Of a stretch of 42,868 bases of DNA, positions 8,384 through 15,505 are shown one piece after another. The stretch is from Candidatus Allofournierella excrementigallinarum. Lineage in GTDB: Bacteria; Bacillota; Clostridia; Oscillospirales; Ruminococcaceae. Position numbers and translations under genes: made by a program. The DNA lies in assembly GCA_019119025.1 (NCBI GenBank), contig DWXV01000004.1, forward strand, positions 1 through 42,868, given 5' to 3'. Position 1 is the stretch's first letter; each line of letters starts with the position of its first letter. Under the pieces are notes generated by a model. It saw nothing but the letters and a program-made list of their open reading frames with translations, had not been told where the DNA came from and made no database searches.

Positions 8384-8428
8384 AAAAAGGGGCCCCCATG
8401 CAAAAGCATGGGGGCTCCCCTTCGTTTT
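8384..8428. terminator. Bidirectional terminator between convergent genes
   Basis: CCCCCATGC-AAAA-GCATGGGGG forms the core stem, extended by GGGG/CCCC with a 2-nt bulge. TTTTTT follows on the plus strand and TTTTT on the minus strand, so it can end both the ABC operon and the lyase operon. Confidence 0.88.
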
Positions 8429-8431
8429 TTC

Positions 8432-9625
8432 TTATTTCTTGTAAAGCACGTCGCGGATGCGCTCCAGCGCCTCCTGCAGCATGGCGCGGGGGCAGCCCGC
8501 GTTCAGGCGGATGTGGCCCTCTCCGCCGGGGCCGAACCAGCCGCCGGGCACGCAGATGACCGCCGCCTCCAGCACGATGCGCCGGAACAGTTCCTCGTCC
8601 GAAAGGCCCAGGCCCCGCAGGTCCAGCCAGCCCAGGAAGGTGCCTTCCGGCTTGGGCAGCTTTGCGCCGGGCATGTTCTTTTCCACAAATTCCGACGCAA
8701 AGGCCATGTTCTGCTCCAGATAGGCCAGCTCCTGCTCCATCCACTCCTCGCCCTCGCCGGTGTAGGCCGCGATGGTGCCCTCCAGGCCGAAGGTGTTTTT
8801 CACATCCAGCGACATGGCCACCTGCATGGCGTTGAATGCCTTGCGCAGCTCCTCGCTGGGGATGATGGAGTAGCTGGACTTGAGGCCCGCCACGTTGAAG
8901 GTCTTGCCGGGGGCGTTGAGCAGGATGCACTTCTGGCTGTACTTTTCGTCCAGCGCCAGGATGGGGATGTGCCGGTGGCCGGTGTAGACGATGTCGCTGT
9001 GGATCTCGTCGCACACCAGCAGCACGTCGTTGGCGGCGCAGATGTCCGCCACGCGGCGCAGCTCCTCCTCCTTCCACACCCGGCCCACCGGGTTGTGGGG
9101 GCTGCACAGCACCATGATCTTGTTCTCAGGCCTGGCCGCAAGCCGGGCCAGCTCGTCGAAGTTCATCTCAAAGCCGTGCCCGGTCTCCACCAGCGCGTTG
9201 TTCACCACGATGCGGCCCGCCTGCTGCACGATGGTGGCAAAGGGGTCGTACACCGGCTGCTGGATGATGACGCCGTCGCCCGGCTGGCTGAAGGCGCGGA
9301 TGGCGATGTTGATGCCCGCCACCACCGAGGGCAGCTGGGTCACCCACGCGGGGGACACATCCCAGTTGTGGCGGCGCTTCTGCCAGCTGCACACGGCGGC
9401 GTAGTAGCTCTCCATGGGGGCGCAGTAGCCAAAGATCTCCTTGGCGGCCCGCGCCTCGACCGCCTTCACGATGCAGGGCGGGCAGGCGAACTCGGTGTCC
9501 GCCAGCCACATGGGGATCATGGTCTCGGGGATCTCCCGGTGCAGATACATGCTCACCGCCTTGGCGTGCCATTTCATGTCGTTGGTGCTCTTGCGGTCCA
9601 CTTTGCGGTCAAAATCGTATGTCAT
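8432..9625 (-). CDS. MalY/PatB-family PLP-dependent C-S lyase/aminotransferase
   Basis: Fold-type I PLP enzyme of the MalY/PatB group, which typically has cystathionine beta-lyase activity (cystathionine or cysteine conjugates to pyruvate, ammonia and a thiol). 397 aa is the normal length. Signs: PMWLADTEFACPPCI near residue 40, SPHNPVGRVW around 175-184, CDEIHSDIVY with the PLP-ring aspartate near 206, and APGKTFNVAGLK with the PLP lysine at about 241. A terminal RLNAGCPRAMLQEALERI carries the carboxylate-binding arginine. AGGAGGAAAG precedes the ATG. It is co-directional with the upstream permease and MarR gene, suggesting regulated import and cleavage of a sulfur amino acid; the substrate is inferred. 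Confidence 0.9.
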   Translation of the reverse strand: MTYDFDRKVDRKSTNDMKWHAKAVSMYLHREIPETMIPMWLADTEFACPPCIVKAVEARAAKEIFGYCAPMESYYAAVCSWQKRRHNWDVSPAWVTQLPSVVAGINIAIRAFSQPGDGVIIQQPVYDPFATIVQQAGRIVVNNALVETGHGFEMNFDELARLAARPENKIMVLCSPHNPVGRVWKEEELRRVADICAANDVLLVCDEIHSDIVYTGHRHIPILALDEKYSQKCILLNAPGKTFNVAGLKSSYSIIPSEELRKAFNAMQVAMSLDVKNTFGLEGTIAAYTGEGEEWMEQELAYLEQNMAFASEFVEKNMPGAKLPKPEGTFLGWLDLRGLGLSDEELFRRIVLEAAVICVPGGWFGPGGEGHIRLNAGCPRAMLQEALERIRDVLYKK

Positions 9626-9644
9626 GGGTCTTTCCTCCTTCGTT

Positions 9645-9688
9645 CCCCCGCCGGCGGCGGGGGCCTGCCGGCACAGCCGCCGGCAGGC
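9645..9688 (-). other. Two tandem hairpins between permease and lyase genes
   Basis: CCCCCGCC-GGC-GGCGGGGG (9645-9663) and GCCTGCCGGC-6 nt-GCCGGCAGGC (9663-9688) fill most of the gap between the permease stop and the lyase start. Neither has a U-run, so they look more like mRNA-stability or partial attenuation elements than terminators. Confidence 0.55.
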
Positions 9689-10606
9689 TTATTTTGCGGT
9701 GTAGTTTGCCTCCAGCTTGACATGGCGGTTACGGGCAAAGGCCAGCACCACGGCCAGGGCCAGAATGCAGCAGTTGCCCAGGATCTGCACCGGCGCGGTG
9801 CTCACCAGCAGCAGCACGATGGAGATGACGGTGATGACCAGGGTCAGGCCGCAGACCACCTTCAGCACCGTGCCGCTCACATGGAACTTGGACTGGCCCC
9901 ACAGCTCCGGCATGATCTTGGGCAGGCGCAGCGCCGAGTAGGCGATGACGCCGCGGATCGCGGTGGTCAGGATCACGGTGCTGTTGGCCACAGTGGTCAG
10001 GTCCAGGCCCACGAGGATGGGCACCAGGCCGATGAGGTAGAAGGCCAGCAGGATCCAGTGGGGGGTGCCGAACTTCTTGTTGCAGGTGGCCAGGCCCTTG
10101 GGCAGCCAGCCGTCCTTGCAGGCGCGCAGGGCGGGATAGGTCATCATGCCGATGGAGAAGTTCAGGGTGGTCAGCAGCGCGAAGATGGCGCCGCCCACCA
10201 CGAAGAAGGTGTGGACCGGGCCGGGCATGAACACAGCGGCGGACACGCTCAGGGGCTGGTTCGCCACCTCGCTCACCGGCAGCACACCGGCGGCGATGGT
10301 GCTCATCACAGCATACAGCACCACGATGGCGCCGGTGGAAACGATGATGACGAAGGGAATGTCCTTGGTGGGGTTCTTGGCTTGGGAGCTGTAATTCACC
10401 ACATAGGTCGCGCCGCCGCAGGCGAAGTTCAGATACACGGAGGCCAGCAGAAAGCCGGTGATCCCGCCGGTCATGAACTGGTCGGGAGCCATGTAGTCCG
10501 GCTGGATGTGGCCGATGCCGAACGCCACATAGGCGCCGATGGCCATGGAGAACAGGTCGGTGCGCGTGAGTTTTTTGTTCTGGGCGCCGGTTTCAGTTTG
10601 AGACAT
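9689..10606 (-). CDS. APC-family amino acid permease, apparently internally deleted
   Basis: Secondary transporter of the amino acid-polyamine-organocation family, at only 305 aa against about 430-480 for intact members. The start LTRTDLFSMAIGAYVAFGIGH matches the entry to helix 1. The next hydrophobic segment, with its trailing QAKNPTKDIPFVII, corresponds to helices 6-7 of the family. Helices 8-12 follow normally, including a MTYPALRACKDGWLP loop typical of helix 8. Helices 2-5 are missing while the frame is kept. I chose the ATG at 10606 because AAGGAGGA lies 10 bases upstream. A GTG at 10711 gives a 35-residue non-homologous-looking extension. Transport is doubtful without the missing half of the substrate site. 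Confidence 0.82.
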   Translation of the reverse strand: MSQTETGAQNKKLTRTDLFSMAIGAYVAFGIGHIQPDYMAPDQFMTGGITGFLLASVYLNFACGGATYVVNYSSQAKNPTKDIPFVIIVSTGAIVVLYAVMSTIAAGVLPVSEVANQPLSVSAAVFMPGPVHTFFVVGGAIFALLTTLNFSIGMMTYPALRACKDGWLPKGLATCNKKFGTPHWILLAFYLIGLVPILVGLDLTTVANSTVILTTAIRGVIAYSALRLPKIMPELWGQSKFHVSGTVLKVVCGLTLVITVISIVLLLVSTAPVQILGNCCILALAVVLAFARNRHVKLEANYTAK

Positions 10607-10725
10607 GGTTTGATTCCTCCTTGATTCAGGTCGTTGCAGCGTTGAGATGCGATCGTTTCCCCGCCGCCCCGCCGGGCCCTGTGCCCTGCCCGGGGCGATT
10701 TTGGCCTGCACCTTCCTTTCAATTC

Positions 10726-10738
10726 GTTACATGCTAAC
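10726..10738 (-). promoter_or_regulatory. Operator-like site 1 (degenerate copy)
   Basis: GTTACATGCTAAC matches the two perfect GTTAGCTGCTAAC copies upstream except at two central bases. A weak TTGAAA-16-TGTAAC promoter candidate on the minus strand would be overlapped by it. Confidence 0.45.
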
Positions 10739-10751
10739 GCAAATGTGTTTC

Positions 10752-10787
10752 AAAAAGCCGGCGCTCCCGCCGGCAGGGGCCTTTTTT
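10752..10787 (-). terminator. Terminator hairpin inside the permease leader
   Basis: On the minus strand GCCGGC-GGGAGC-GCCGGC is followed directly by TTTTT, with an A-rich tract before the stem. It lies about 145 nt upstream of the permease ATG and downstream of the main promoter, so it would stop leader transcripts unless bypassed. The plus-strand reading also ends in TTTTTT. Confidence 0.65.
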
Positions 10788-10800
10788 GTTAGCTGCTAAC
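10788..10800 (-). promoter_or_regulatory. Operator-like site 2
   Basis: GTTAGCTGCTAAC is a perfect palindrome around a central base, identical to the copy at 10873-10885, and abuts the leader terminator. A MarR-type binding site is the likely role. Confidence 0.65.
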
Positions 10801-10872
10801 CTATTTGCCCAAAAAGAAACCGCCGGGCCTTCCGGCGATGGAAAAAGGCAGATTTGCCATACCAGAAAATTT

Positions 10873-10885
10873 GTTAGCTGCTAAC
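10873..10885 (-). promoter_or_regulatory. Operator-like site 3 at the permease transcription start
   Basis: GTTAGCTGCTAAC begins 4 bp downstream of the minus-strand -10 box, so it covers the predicted +1. A bound MarR-type protein here would block initiation. Confidence 0.7.
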
Positions 10886-10889
10886 ATAA

Positions 10890-10919
10890 ATTATAAAAAG
10901 AAGATCTCTGCTTTGTCAA
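10890..10919 (-). promoter_or_regulatory. Promoter of the permease-lyase unit
   Basis: On the minus strand a consensus TTGACA (10914-10919) and TATAAT (10890-10895) are separated by 18 bp. It gives an unusually long leader of about 275 nt. Within the 355-bp gap between the MarR stop and the permease start I find this promoter, three palindromic sites and a terminator hairpin, but no gene. Confidence 0.8.
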
Positions 10920-10961
10920 TTTGGCAAAACAGAGGTCTTTTGCAAGAGTATTTGTGTATTT

Positions 10962-11441
10962 TCACAACAATCGCTCGCCAATGTCCTTGTTCACCGTCTC
11001 GAACAAATCGCGCATGCGGGCTTCGTAGCGCAGCACAAGGCTGACTTCTTCGTCGGAAAAGCCGTCCAGCCATTGGCTGATGTAACCGTAGTTGCGCTGG
11101 TCGGCAGCCTGGTGGCGGCGGCACAATTCCTTGCCGGCGTCGGTGAGTCGCACGATGGACTGGCGGCGGTCTTTGGGGTTCGCGGTGCGCTGCACCAGCC
11201 CCTTTTTTTCAAGGCGGCCGGCCAGCTGCGACACCGCCCCGTGGGTCACGCCCAGACGGGCGGCCAGCTCCGAAACGGTGGGCTCGCCGCCGGGGCCGAC
11301 CGCAGTGAGAAAGTGCGCCTCCCGCATGTAGAGCATCATGCCGGGGGCATAAAGGTGCTTTTCGTTCAGATACCTCTCATAGGCCTCCATGCCGCGGCGC
11401 TTTTCCTCCATCAGGGCCCGGATCAGTTCCACGCGCTCCAT
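10962..11441 (-). CDS. MarR-family transcriptional regulator
   Basis: A 159-aa winged-helix dimeric regulator. The recognition helix-turn-helix is TVSELAARLGVTHGAVSQLA (around residues 55-74), followed by GRLEKKGLVQRTANPKDRRQ and VRLTDAGKELC, the canonical MarR wing with its DRR signature. Helices at both ends form the dimer interface. AGGAAACGGA precedes the ATG. It lies upstream of the permease-lyase genes on the same strand, with three palindromic sites in between, so it most likely controls them. The inducer is unknown. Confidence 0.93.
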   Translation of the reverse strand: MERVELIRALMEEKRRGMEAYERYLNEKHLYAPGMMLYMREAHFLTAVGPGGEPTVSELAARLGVTHGAVSQLAGRLEKKGLVQRTANPKDRRQSIVRLTDAGKELCRRHQAADQRNYGYISQWLDGFSDEEVSLVLRYEARMRDLFETVNKDIGERLL

Positions 11442-11497
11442 TCCGTTTCCTCGCTTTTCTGGCAGTTGTGCGCTGATTTCACATCGCGCGGTTTTTA

Positions 11498-11526
11498 ATC
11501 TTACGCTCTTTTTTCATCCTGCGCAA
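11498..11526 (-). promoter_or_regulatory. Candidate promoter of the MarR gene
   Basis: On the minus strand TTGCGC (11521-11526) and TAAGAT (11498-11503) are spaced by 17 bp, about 57 bp upstream of the MarR start. Confidence 0.5.
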
Positions 11527-11549
11527 GTGCTTTGCGGGGCGGACCTTGT

Positions 11550-12098
11550 TCAGCAGCCTTTGATTCTGTAGTACACCGCGAAGGCCGCGCGGCTCACCGG
11601 CTCGAACAGCCCTGTTTTCACCAGGGCTTTGCGCGCCCGGTAGCCCAGCGCCCGCCGGTCCGCCTCGGTGTTGGCCACGTCCATGAAATAAATCTTCTCC
11701 GGCCGGAAGTTGTGGTCGGCCCAGATGCAGAGCAGATACTCCGAGACAAAGCCGCACATGCGCGGGTCCAGGATGCCCTGCGCTTCGCCCAGGCGCTCGA
11801 ACTCCTCCAGCAAAGGGAACATCCAGGCGCTGTAGGCGCAGAAGGTTTCCCGCTTTGCAACGAGCATATTGCCGAAGCTGGCCCGGCGGCCGTAGACAAA
11901 CTTTTCAAAGGAGGGCATGTATTCCGGGCAGCGGCGGGCAACGATCTCCTCCAGCAGCAGGGGCTTGTCCTGGCCATCCCGGGACTTATTATGATAGAGC
12001 GTGCCGTTGCAGGCCAGTTTGTAAACGGGCCTGGGCAGGATGACGGCGTATTTCTCCAAAAGGGCGGCGGCCTCGGCGGCGGTGAGGATCTGGCCCAT
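11550..12098 (-). CDS. DUF4422 protein, N-terminally truncated
   Basis: 182 aa resembling the C-terminal two thirds of DUF4422 proteins, which occur in capsule/exopolysaccharide clusters and look glycosyltransferase-like. The recognisable part runs from LTAAEAAALLEKYAVILPRP through CPEYMPSFEKFVYGR, NMLVAKRETFCAYSAWMFPL and GFVSEYLLCIWADHN. Intact members carry about 70-80 extra residues at the front, including the first beta-strand region, which I cannot find upstream. It still has GGGAG before the ATG and its own promoter, so it may be expressed. It could be a decaying remnant at the edge of the glycan locus or a genuinely short variant. Confidence 0.7.
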   Translation of the reverse strand: MGQILTAAEAAALLEKYAVILPRPVYKLACNGTLYHNKSRDGQDKPLLLEEIVARRCPEYMPSFEKFVYGRRASFGNMLVAKRETFCAYSAWMFPLLEEFERLGEAQGILDPRMCGFVSEYLLCIWADHNFRPEKIYFMDVANTEADRRALGYRARKALVKTGLFEPVSRAAFAVYYRIKGC

Positions 12099-12112
12099 CT
12101 GGTCTCCCGTTT

Positions 12113-12142
12113 ATTGTACCACAGCGCGGCGGGGCTTTGCAA
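12113..12142 (-). promoter_or_regulatory. Promoter of the truncated DUF4422 gene
   Basis: On the minus strand TTGCAA (12137-12142) and TACAAT (12113-12118) are 18 bp apart. The predicted start is only about 8 nt before the ATG, so the Shine-Dalgarno GGGAG would be the very 5' end of the mRNA. Confidence 0.6.
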
Positions 12143-12166
12143 CGGCAAAGCGCCCGCCCCCCTTTG

Positions 12167-12195
12167 TTGCAAGAAGCCCCGTTTTTTGTTATACT
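12167..12195 (+). promoter_or_regulatory. Promoter of the glycosyltransferase operon
   Basis: TTGCAA (12167-12172) and TATACT (12190-12195) are separated by 17 bp and placed about 55 nt before the first glycosyltransferase start. It is the only clear promoter before the block of eight genes ending at 21932. Confidence 0.68.
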
Positions 12196-12251
12196 TTAGT
12201 CTGTATAAGTGTGGGCCGCGCGGCCAAACAAAAGCAGCGGAGGGAAATGCG

Positions 12252-13499
12252 ATGAAGGTGATGTGGGTCCTGGATTTTCTGCTGCCCGCCTTTTCCCGCC
12301 GGCTGGGCCTTGCCCCCCAGGCCAGCGGCAGCTGGGCGGTGAGCCTGCTGGCCGCCCTGCCCAAAGAAGGGCTGGACCTGATTCTGTGCAGCTTTTCGCC
12401 CCAGCTTTCCGCCCCCCGCCGGGAAAAGATCGACGGCGTTTCCTATCTCGGCCTGCCCGCCGGGGACCGCCCGGCGCTGGAAAGGGCGCTGGCGGAGGAA
12501 GCGCCCGGCCTCATCCAGCTGTTCGGCACCGAGAACGACCACGCGCCCTGGGTGCTGGAATGCTTTGACCCGGAAAAGGTGCTGGTGTATATCCAGGGCC
12601 TGGCCGGGCCCTGCGGCGAGCACATGGCCGACGGCCTGCCGCCCCGCTTTTTGCGCCGCCAACCGCTGAAAGAGGCGCTGGCAAAGCGCACCGGCGGGCT
12701 GACCGTTCTGGCCCAGAAGGAGCGCCTGCTGGCCCGGGGCGAAAGCGAGCGGGCGGTGCTGGCAAAGGCGCGGCACATCCTGGGCCGCACCGGCTGGGAC
12801 AGGGCCTACTGCGCCGCCATCGCCCCCGGCGCGGAGTACCTCCACCTGCCGGAGATCATGCGCCCGGTGTTCTATCCCGGCGGCTGGCAGCGAAAGGGCG
12901 CCCAGCCCCACCGGCTGTTCGTCAGCCAGGGCAACATCCCCCTCAAGGGGCTGCACCGGGCCATCGAGGCGCTGGCCCAGCTGGCAAAGCAATGGCCGGA
13001 CGCCCAGCTTTTCGTGGCGGGCTGGCCCCCGCCGGACAAAGGCCCCCTGCTGCGGCCGCTGGTGCACTGGCTGGCGGAATACCCCGGCTATCTGGCCAGC
13101 CTTGCCCGCCGCCTGGGCGTTGCCGGGCGCATCCACTACACCGGCGTTCTGAACGCCGAGGGTATGCGCCAGCAGTTTTTGCTGGCGGAGACCTACCTGC
13201 TTTGTTCCAGCATCGAGAACAGCCCCAACTCCCTGGGCGAAGCCATGCTCACCGGGGTGCCCTGCGCCGCCGCGGCGGTGGGGGGCGTGCCCAGCATGCT
13301 GAGTGAAGATGAGGGCGAGCTGTTCGACCCCGCCGTCCCCGGCGAAATGGCAAAGGCGGTGGCCGCCCTCTGGGCCGACCCGGCCATGGCGGAGGAAAAA
13401 GCCGCCGCGGCCCGGGCGCGCGCCCTGGCCGTTCACGACCCGAAGGCCGTGGCCGCCGCCCTGCTGGACCTTTACCGCCGCCTTTGCCCCGGCGGCTGA
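12252..13499 (+). CDS. Glycosyltransferase, GT4-like (GT-B fold)
   Basis: A 415-aa predicted cytoplasmic nucleotide-sugar glycosyltransferase. The N-terminal half starts with MKVMWVLDFLLPAFS. The C-terminal donor domain shows VSQGNIPLKGLHRAIEALAQ (around residue 220) and the retaining-GT signature ENSPNSLGEAMLTGVPCAAA (around 325) with the E-x7-E pattern loosely kept. GGAGGG lies 7 bases before the ATG at 12252; the longer open frame upstream runs through the promoter and was ignored. First gene of the operon. Donor and acceptor are unknown. Confidence 0.88.
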   Translation: MKVMWVLDFLLPAFSRRLGLAPQASGSWAVSLLAALPKEGLDLILCSFSPQLSAPRREKIDGVSYLGLPAGDRPALERALAEEAPGLIQLFGTENDHAPWVLECFDPEKVLVYIQGLAGPCGEHMADGLPPRFLRRQPLKEALAKRTGGLTVLAQKERLLARGESERAVLAKARHILGRTGWDRAYCAAIAPGAEYLHLPEIMRPVFYPGGWQRKGAQPHRLFVSQGNIPLKGLHRAIEALAQLAKQWPDAQLFVAGWPPPDKGPLLRPLVHWLAEYPGYLASLARRLGVAGRIHYTGVLNAEGMRQQFLLAETYLLCSSIENSPNSLGEAMLTGVPCAAAAVGGVPSMLSEDEGELFDPAVPGEMAKAVAALWADPAMAEEKAAAARARALAVHDPKAVAAALLDLYRRLCPGG

Positions 13500-13523
13500 T
13501 CCCAAGAAAAGGAGGTGGACCCC

Positions 13524-14477
13524 ATGGCCCCTTTGGTGACGGTCGTCATCACCACCTACAACCAGGAGCACTACATCCGCAAGGCCATCGACAGCGTGCT
13601 GGCCCAAAAGACGGATTTCGATTTTGAAATTTACATCACCGAAGACTGCGGCTCCGACGGCACCCGGGCCATTCTGGAAGAATACGCCGCGAAGTACCCC
13701 GGGCGTATCCGGCTGAACCTGCGCGGGGAAAACGTGGGCATCAGCCGCAACTGGTACGAGGGGCTTTGCGCCGCAAAAGGCGAGTTCGTCTGCACCCTGG
13801 AAGGGGACGACTGGTGGCGGGACGAGCACAAGCTGCAAAAGCAGGCGGATTTTCTGCGAAGCCACCCGGAGTATCTCGCGGTGAGCCACACCCTGCTGCT
13901 CACCGACGACGCCGGGCGCACCTACGGCACCCTGCCGAAGGATAAGCGCATCCTGAACGCCGACGCCACCATGCCCCTGTTTTTGCGGGGGGTCACCTAC
14001 TCCTGCACCGCCTGCATGGTGCGCAACATCTTCCGCACGCCCGACCCGGCCCGGGAAACCTATGTCACCGCCAACCGCAGCATCGCGGATTTCGCCTTGT
14101 GCATGCTGTATCTGGACGGCGGGCGGGTGTTTGTGATGGACGAGGCCATGAGCGCCTACCGGGTGGGCGGGCCTTGCGCCGAGCACAAGAACTACAACAC
14201 CCGGGCCAGCGCCGTGAAAAAGTACGCCGATTTTCTGGACGTGGTGCTGGCAAGCCGGGCCTACTTCGGCCGCCGCTACCCCTTCACCCGCTGTTTGTTG
14301 GCGGGCACCTTCTTCCCCCTCATCGACCGGGTCAAATACGGCGGCCTGGGCCCCTTCCTCAAAGAGATGGGCCGCCTGCCCGCCGGGACAAAGCTGGCCC
14401 TGCCCTTTTACTTCGCCGGCCGTTGCTTCGGCCTTGTTTGGAACAAGCTTTTCGGCAAAAAGGAGGCCAAGGGATGA
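13524..14477 (+). CDS. Family 2 glycosyltransferase
   Basis: A 317-aa inverting GT-A enzyme. The nucleotide-binding start is VTVVITTYNQEHYIRKAIDS, the acidic EDCGSDGT follows, and the metal-binding DxD region is LEGDDWW (around residue 93-99). Its DxD neighbourhood and later MVRNIFRTPDPARE segment set it apart from the next GT2 genes, so it is probably not a recent duplicate. AGGAGG sits 9 bases before the ATG; a GTG 9 nt earlier is less likely. It overlaps the next gene by 4 nt. Confidence 0.9.
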   Translation: MAPLVTVVITTYNQEHYIRKAIDSVLAQKTDFDFEIYITEDCGSDGTRAILEEYAAKYPGRIRLNLRGENVGISRNWYEGLCAAKGEFVCTLEGDDWWRDEHKLQKQADFLRSHPEYLAVSHTLLLTDDAGRTYGTLPKDKRILNADATMPLFLRGVTYSCTACMVRNIFRTPDPARETYVTANRSIADFALCMLYLDGGRVFVMDEAMSAYRVGGPCAEHKNYNTRASAVKKYADFLDVVLASRAYFGRRYPFTRCLLAGTFFPLIDRVKYGGLGPFLKEMGRLPAGTKLALPFYFAGRCFGLVWNKLFGKKEAKG

Positions 14478-15487
14478 GCGAACTGCTGCTGAGCGTCATC
14501 GTGCCGGTGTACAACGCCGCCACCACGCTGGAAAAGTGCGCGGCCAGCGTCCTTGGCCAGGCTCCGGCGGCCGCCGAACTGATTTTGGTGGACGACGGCT
14601 CCGCCGACGCCTCCCCCGCCCTGTGTGACCGACTGGCGGCAGAAGATGCCCGCGTGCGGGTCATCCACCAGAAAAACGGCGGCCCCAGCGCCGCCCGCAA
14701 CGCCGGGCTCGATGCCGCGTCCGGAAAATATCTTCAGTTCGTGGACGCGGACGACTGGCTGAACCCCGGCCTTTACGACGCGGCGCTGCCCGTTTTGGAA
14801 GAAGATGCGGACGTCTGCTTTTTCGGGGTGGCAAACGTGGGCGGACCCGCCGAACCCGTTCTCCCGGACGCCACCTTCAGCAGCCTCAGCGAGTTGCGGG
14901 GCGAGTTTGAACGGTATCTGGTACACACCGGCCAGTTCGCATCGCCCTGCAACAAGCTTTATCGGCGCGCCGTCGTGGGGCCGGTGCGTTTTGACGAGCG
15001 GCTGCGCATCAACGAGGACTTACTGTTCAACCTTGAGGTGTTGGCACGCTGCGGGCGGGTGCGTTTTCTGCCCTCTCTTTTCTACTGCTGCGATCACCGG
15101 GGCAACCAATCCATCTCCCATTCCCTGCACACCGACCTGCTTGACGCAGAACGCATCACCCGCCAACCGCTGCGCCGTTTTGCCCTGCATTACGGGATGA
15201 CCAACGACGAGGCCGACGCCCTGGCGGCGTCCCGACTGCGTCAGGTGGCCACCGCTCAGATGTCGGTGCTCATGGGCCGCCGGGGCGCGCTTTCGCTGAG
15301 AGGATATCATCGGGCATTCCGGGCGCTGCTGCGCGACAAAACCGTGCAGTCCATCCTTGCCCGCTGGCTGGCCAATGACCCCAACCGGTTGATGGCTCTG
15401 CCCTACCGCCTGTGTGTGGCGCTGCGGCTGGCCGCACCGCTGGCGCTCTGGTGCTGGCTACGATGCAGCACCACCCATACTTTCTGA
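14474..15487 (+). CDS. Family 2 glycosyltransferase
   Basis: 337 aa, GT-A fold. Motifs: LSVIVPVYNAATTLEKCAAS, LILVDDGSADASPALCDRL, NGGPSAARNAGLD, and the DxD region FVDADDWL near residue 96. The acceptor-side segment SPCNKLYRRAV is shared with other family 2 enzymes of this locus. Starts inside the stop of the previous gene (ATGA). A 21-bp stretch here (14689-14709) is repeated exactly in the gene at 17533. Substrates cannot be told from sequence. Confidence 0.9.
   Translation: MSELLLSVIVPVYNAATTLEKCAASVLGQAPAAAELILVDDGSADASPALCDRLAAEDARVRVIHQKNGGPSAARNAGLDAASGKYLQFVDADDWLNPGLYDAALPVLEEDADVCFFGVANVGGPAEPVLPDATFSSLSELRGEFERYLVHTGQFASPCNKLYRRAVVGPVRFDERLRINEDLLFNLEVLARCGRVRFLPSLFYCCDHRGNQSISHSLHTDLLDAERITRQPLRRFALHYGMTNDEADALAASRLRQVATAQMSVLMGRRGALSLRGYHRAFRALLRDKTVQSILARWLANDPNRLMALPYRLCVALRLAAPLALWCWLRCSTTHTF
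14689..14709 (+). repeat. 21-bp direct repeat, copy A
   Basis: Identical to 17757-17777; it encodes the AARNAGL motif of GT2 enzymes. Conserved protein motif plus GC-biased codons may explain it, but it offers homology for recombination. Confidence 0.6.
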
Positions 15488-15505
15488 ACACAAGGAGATT
15501 TTGCC

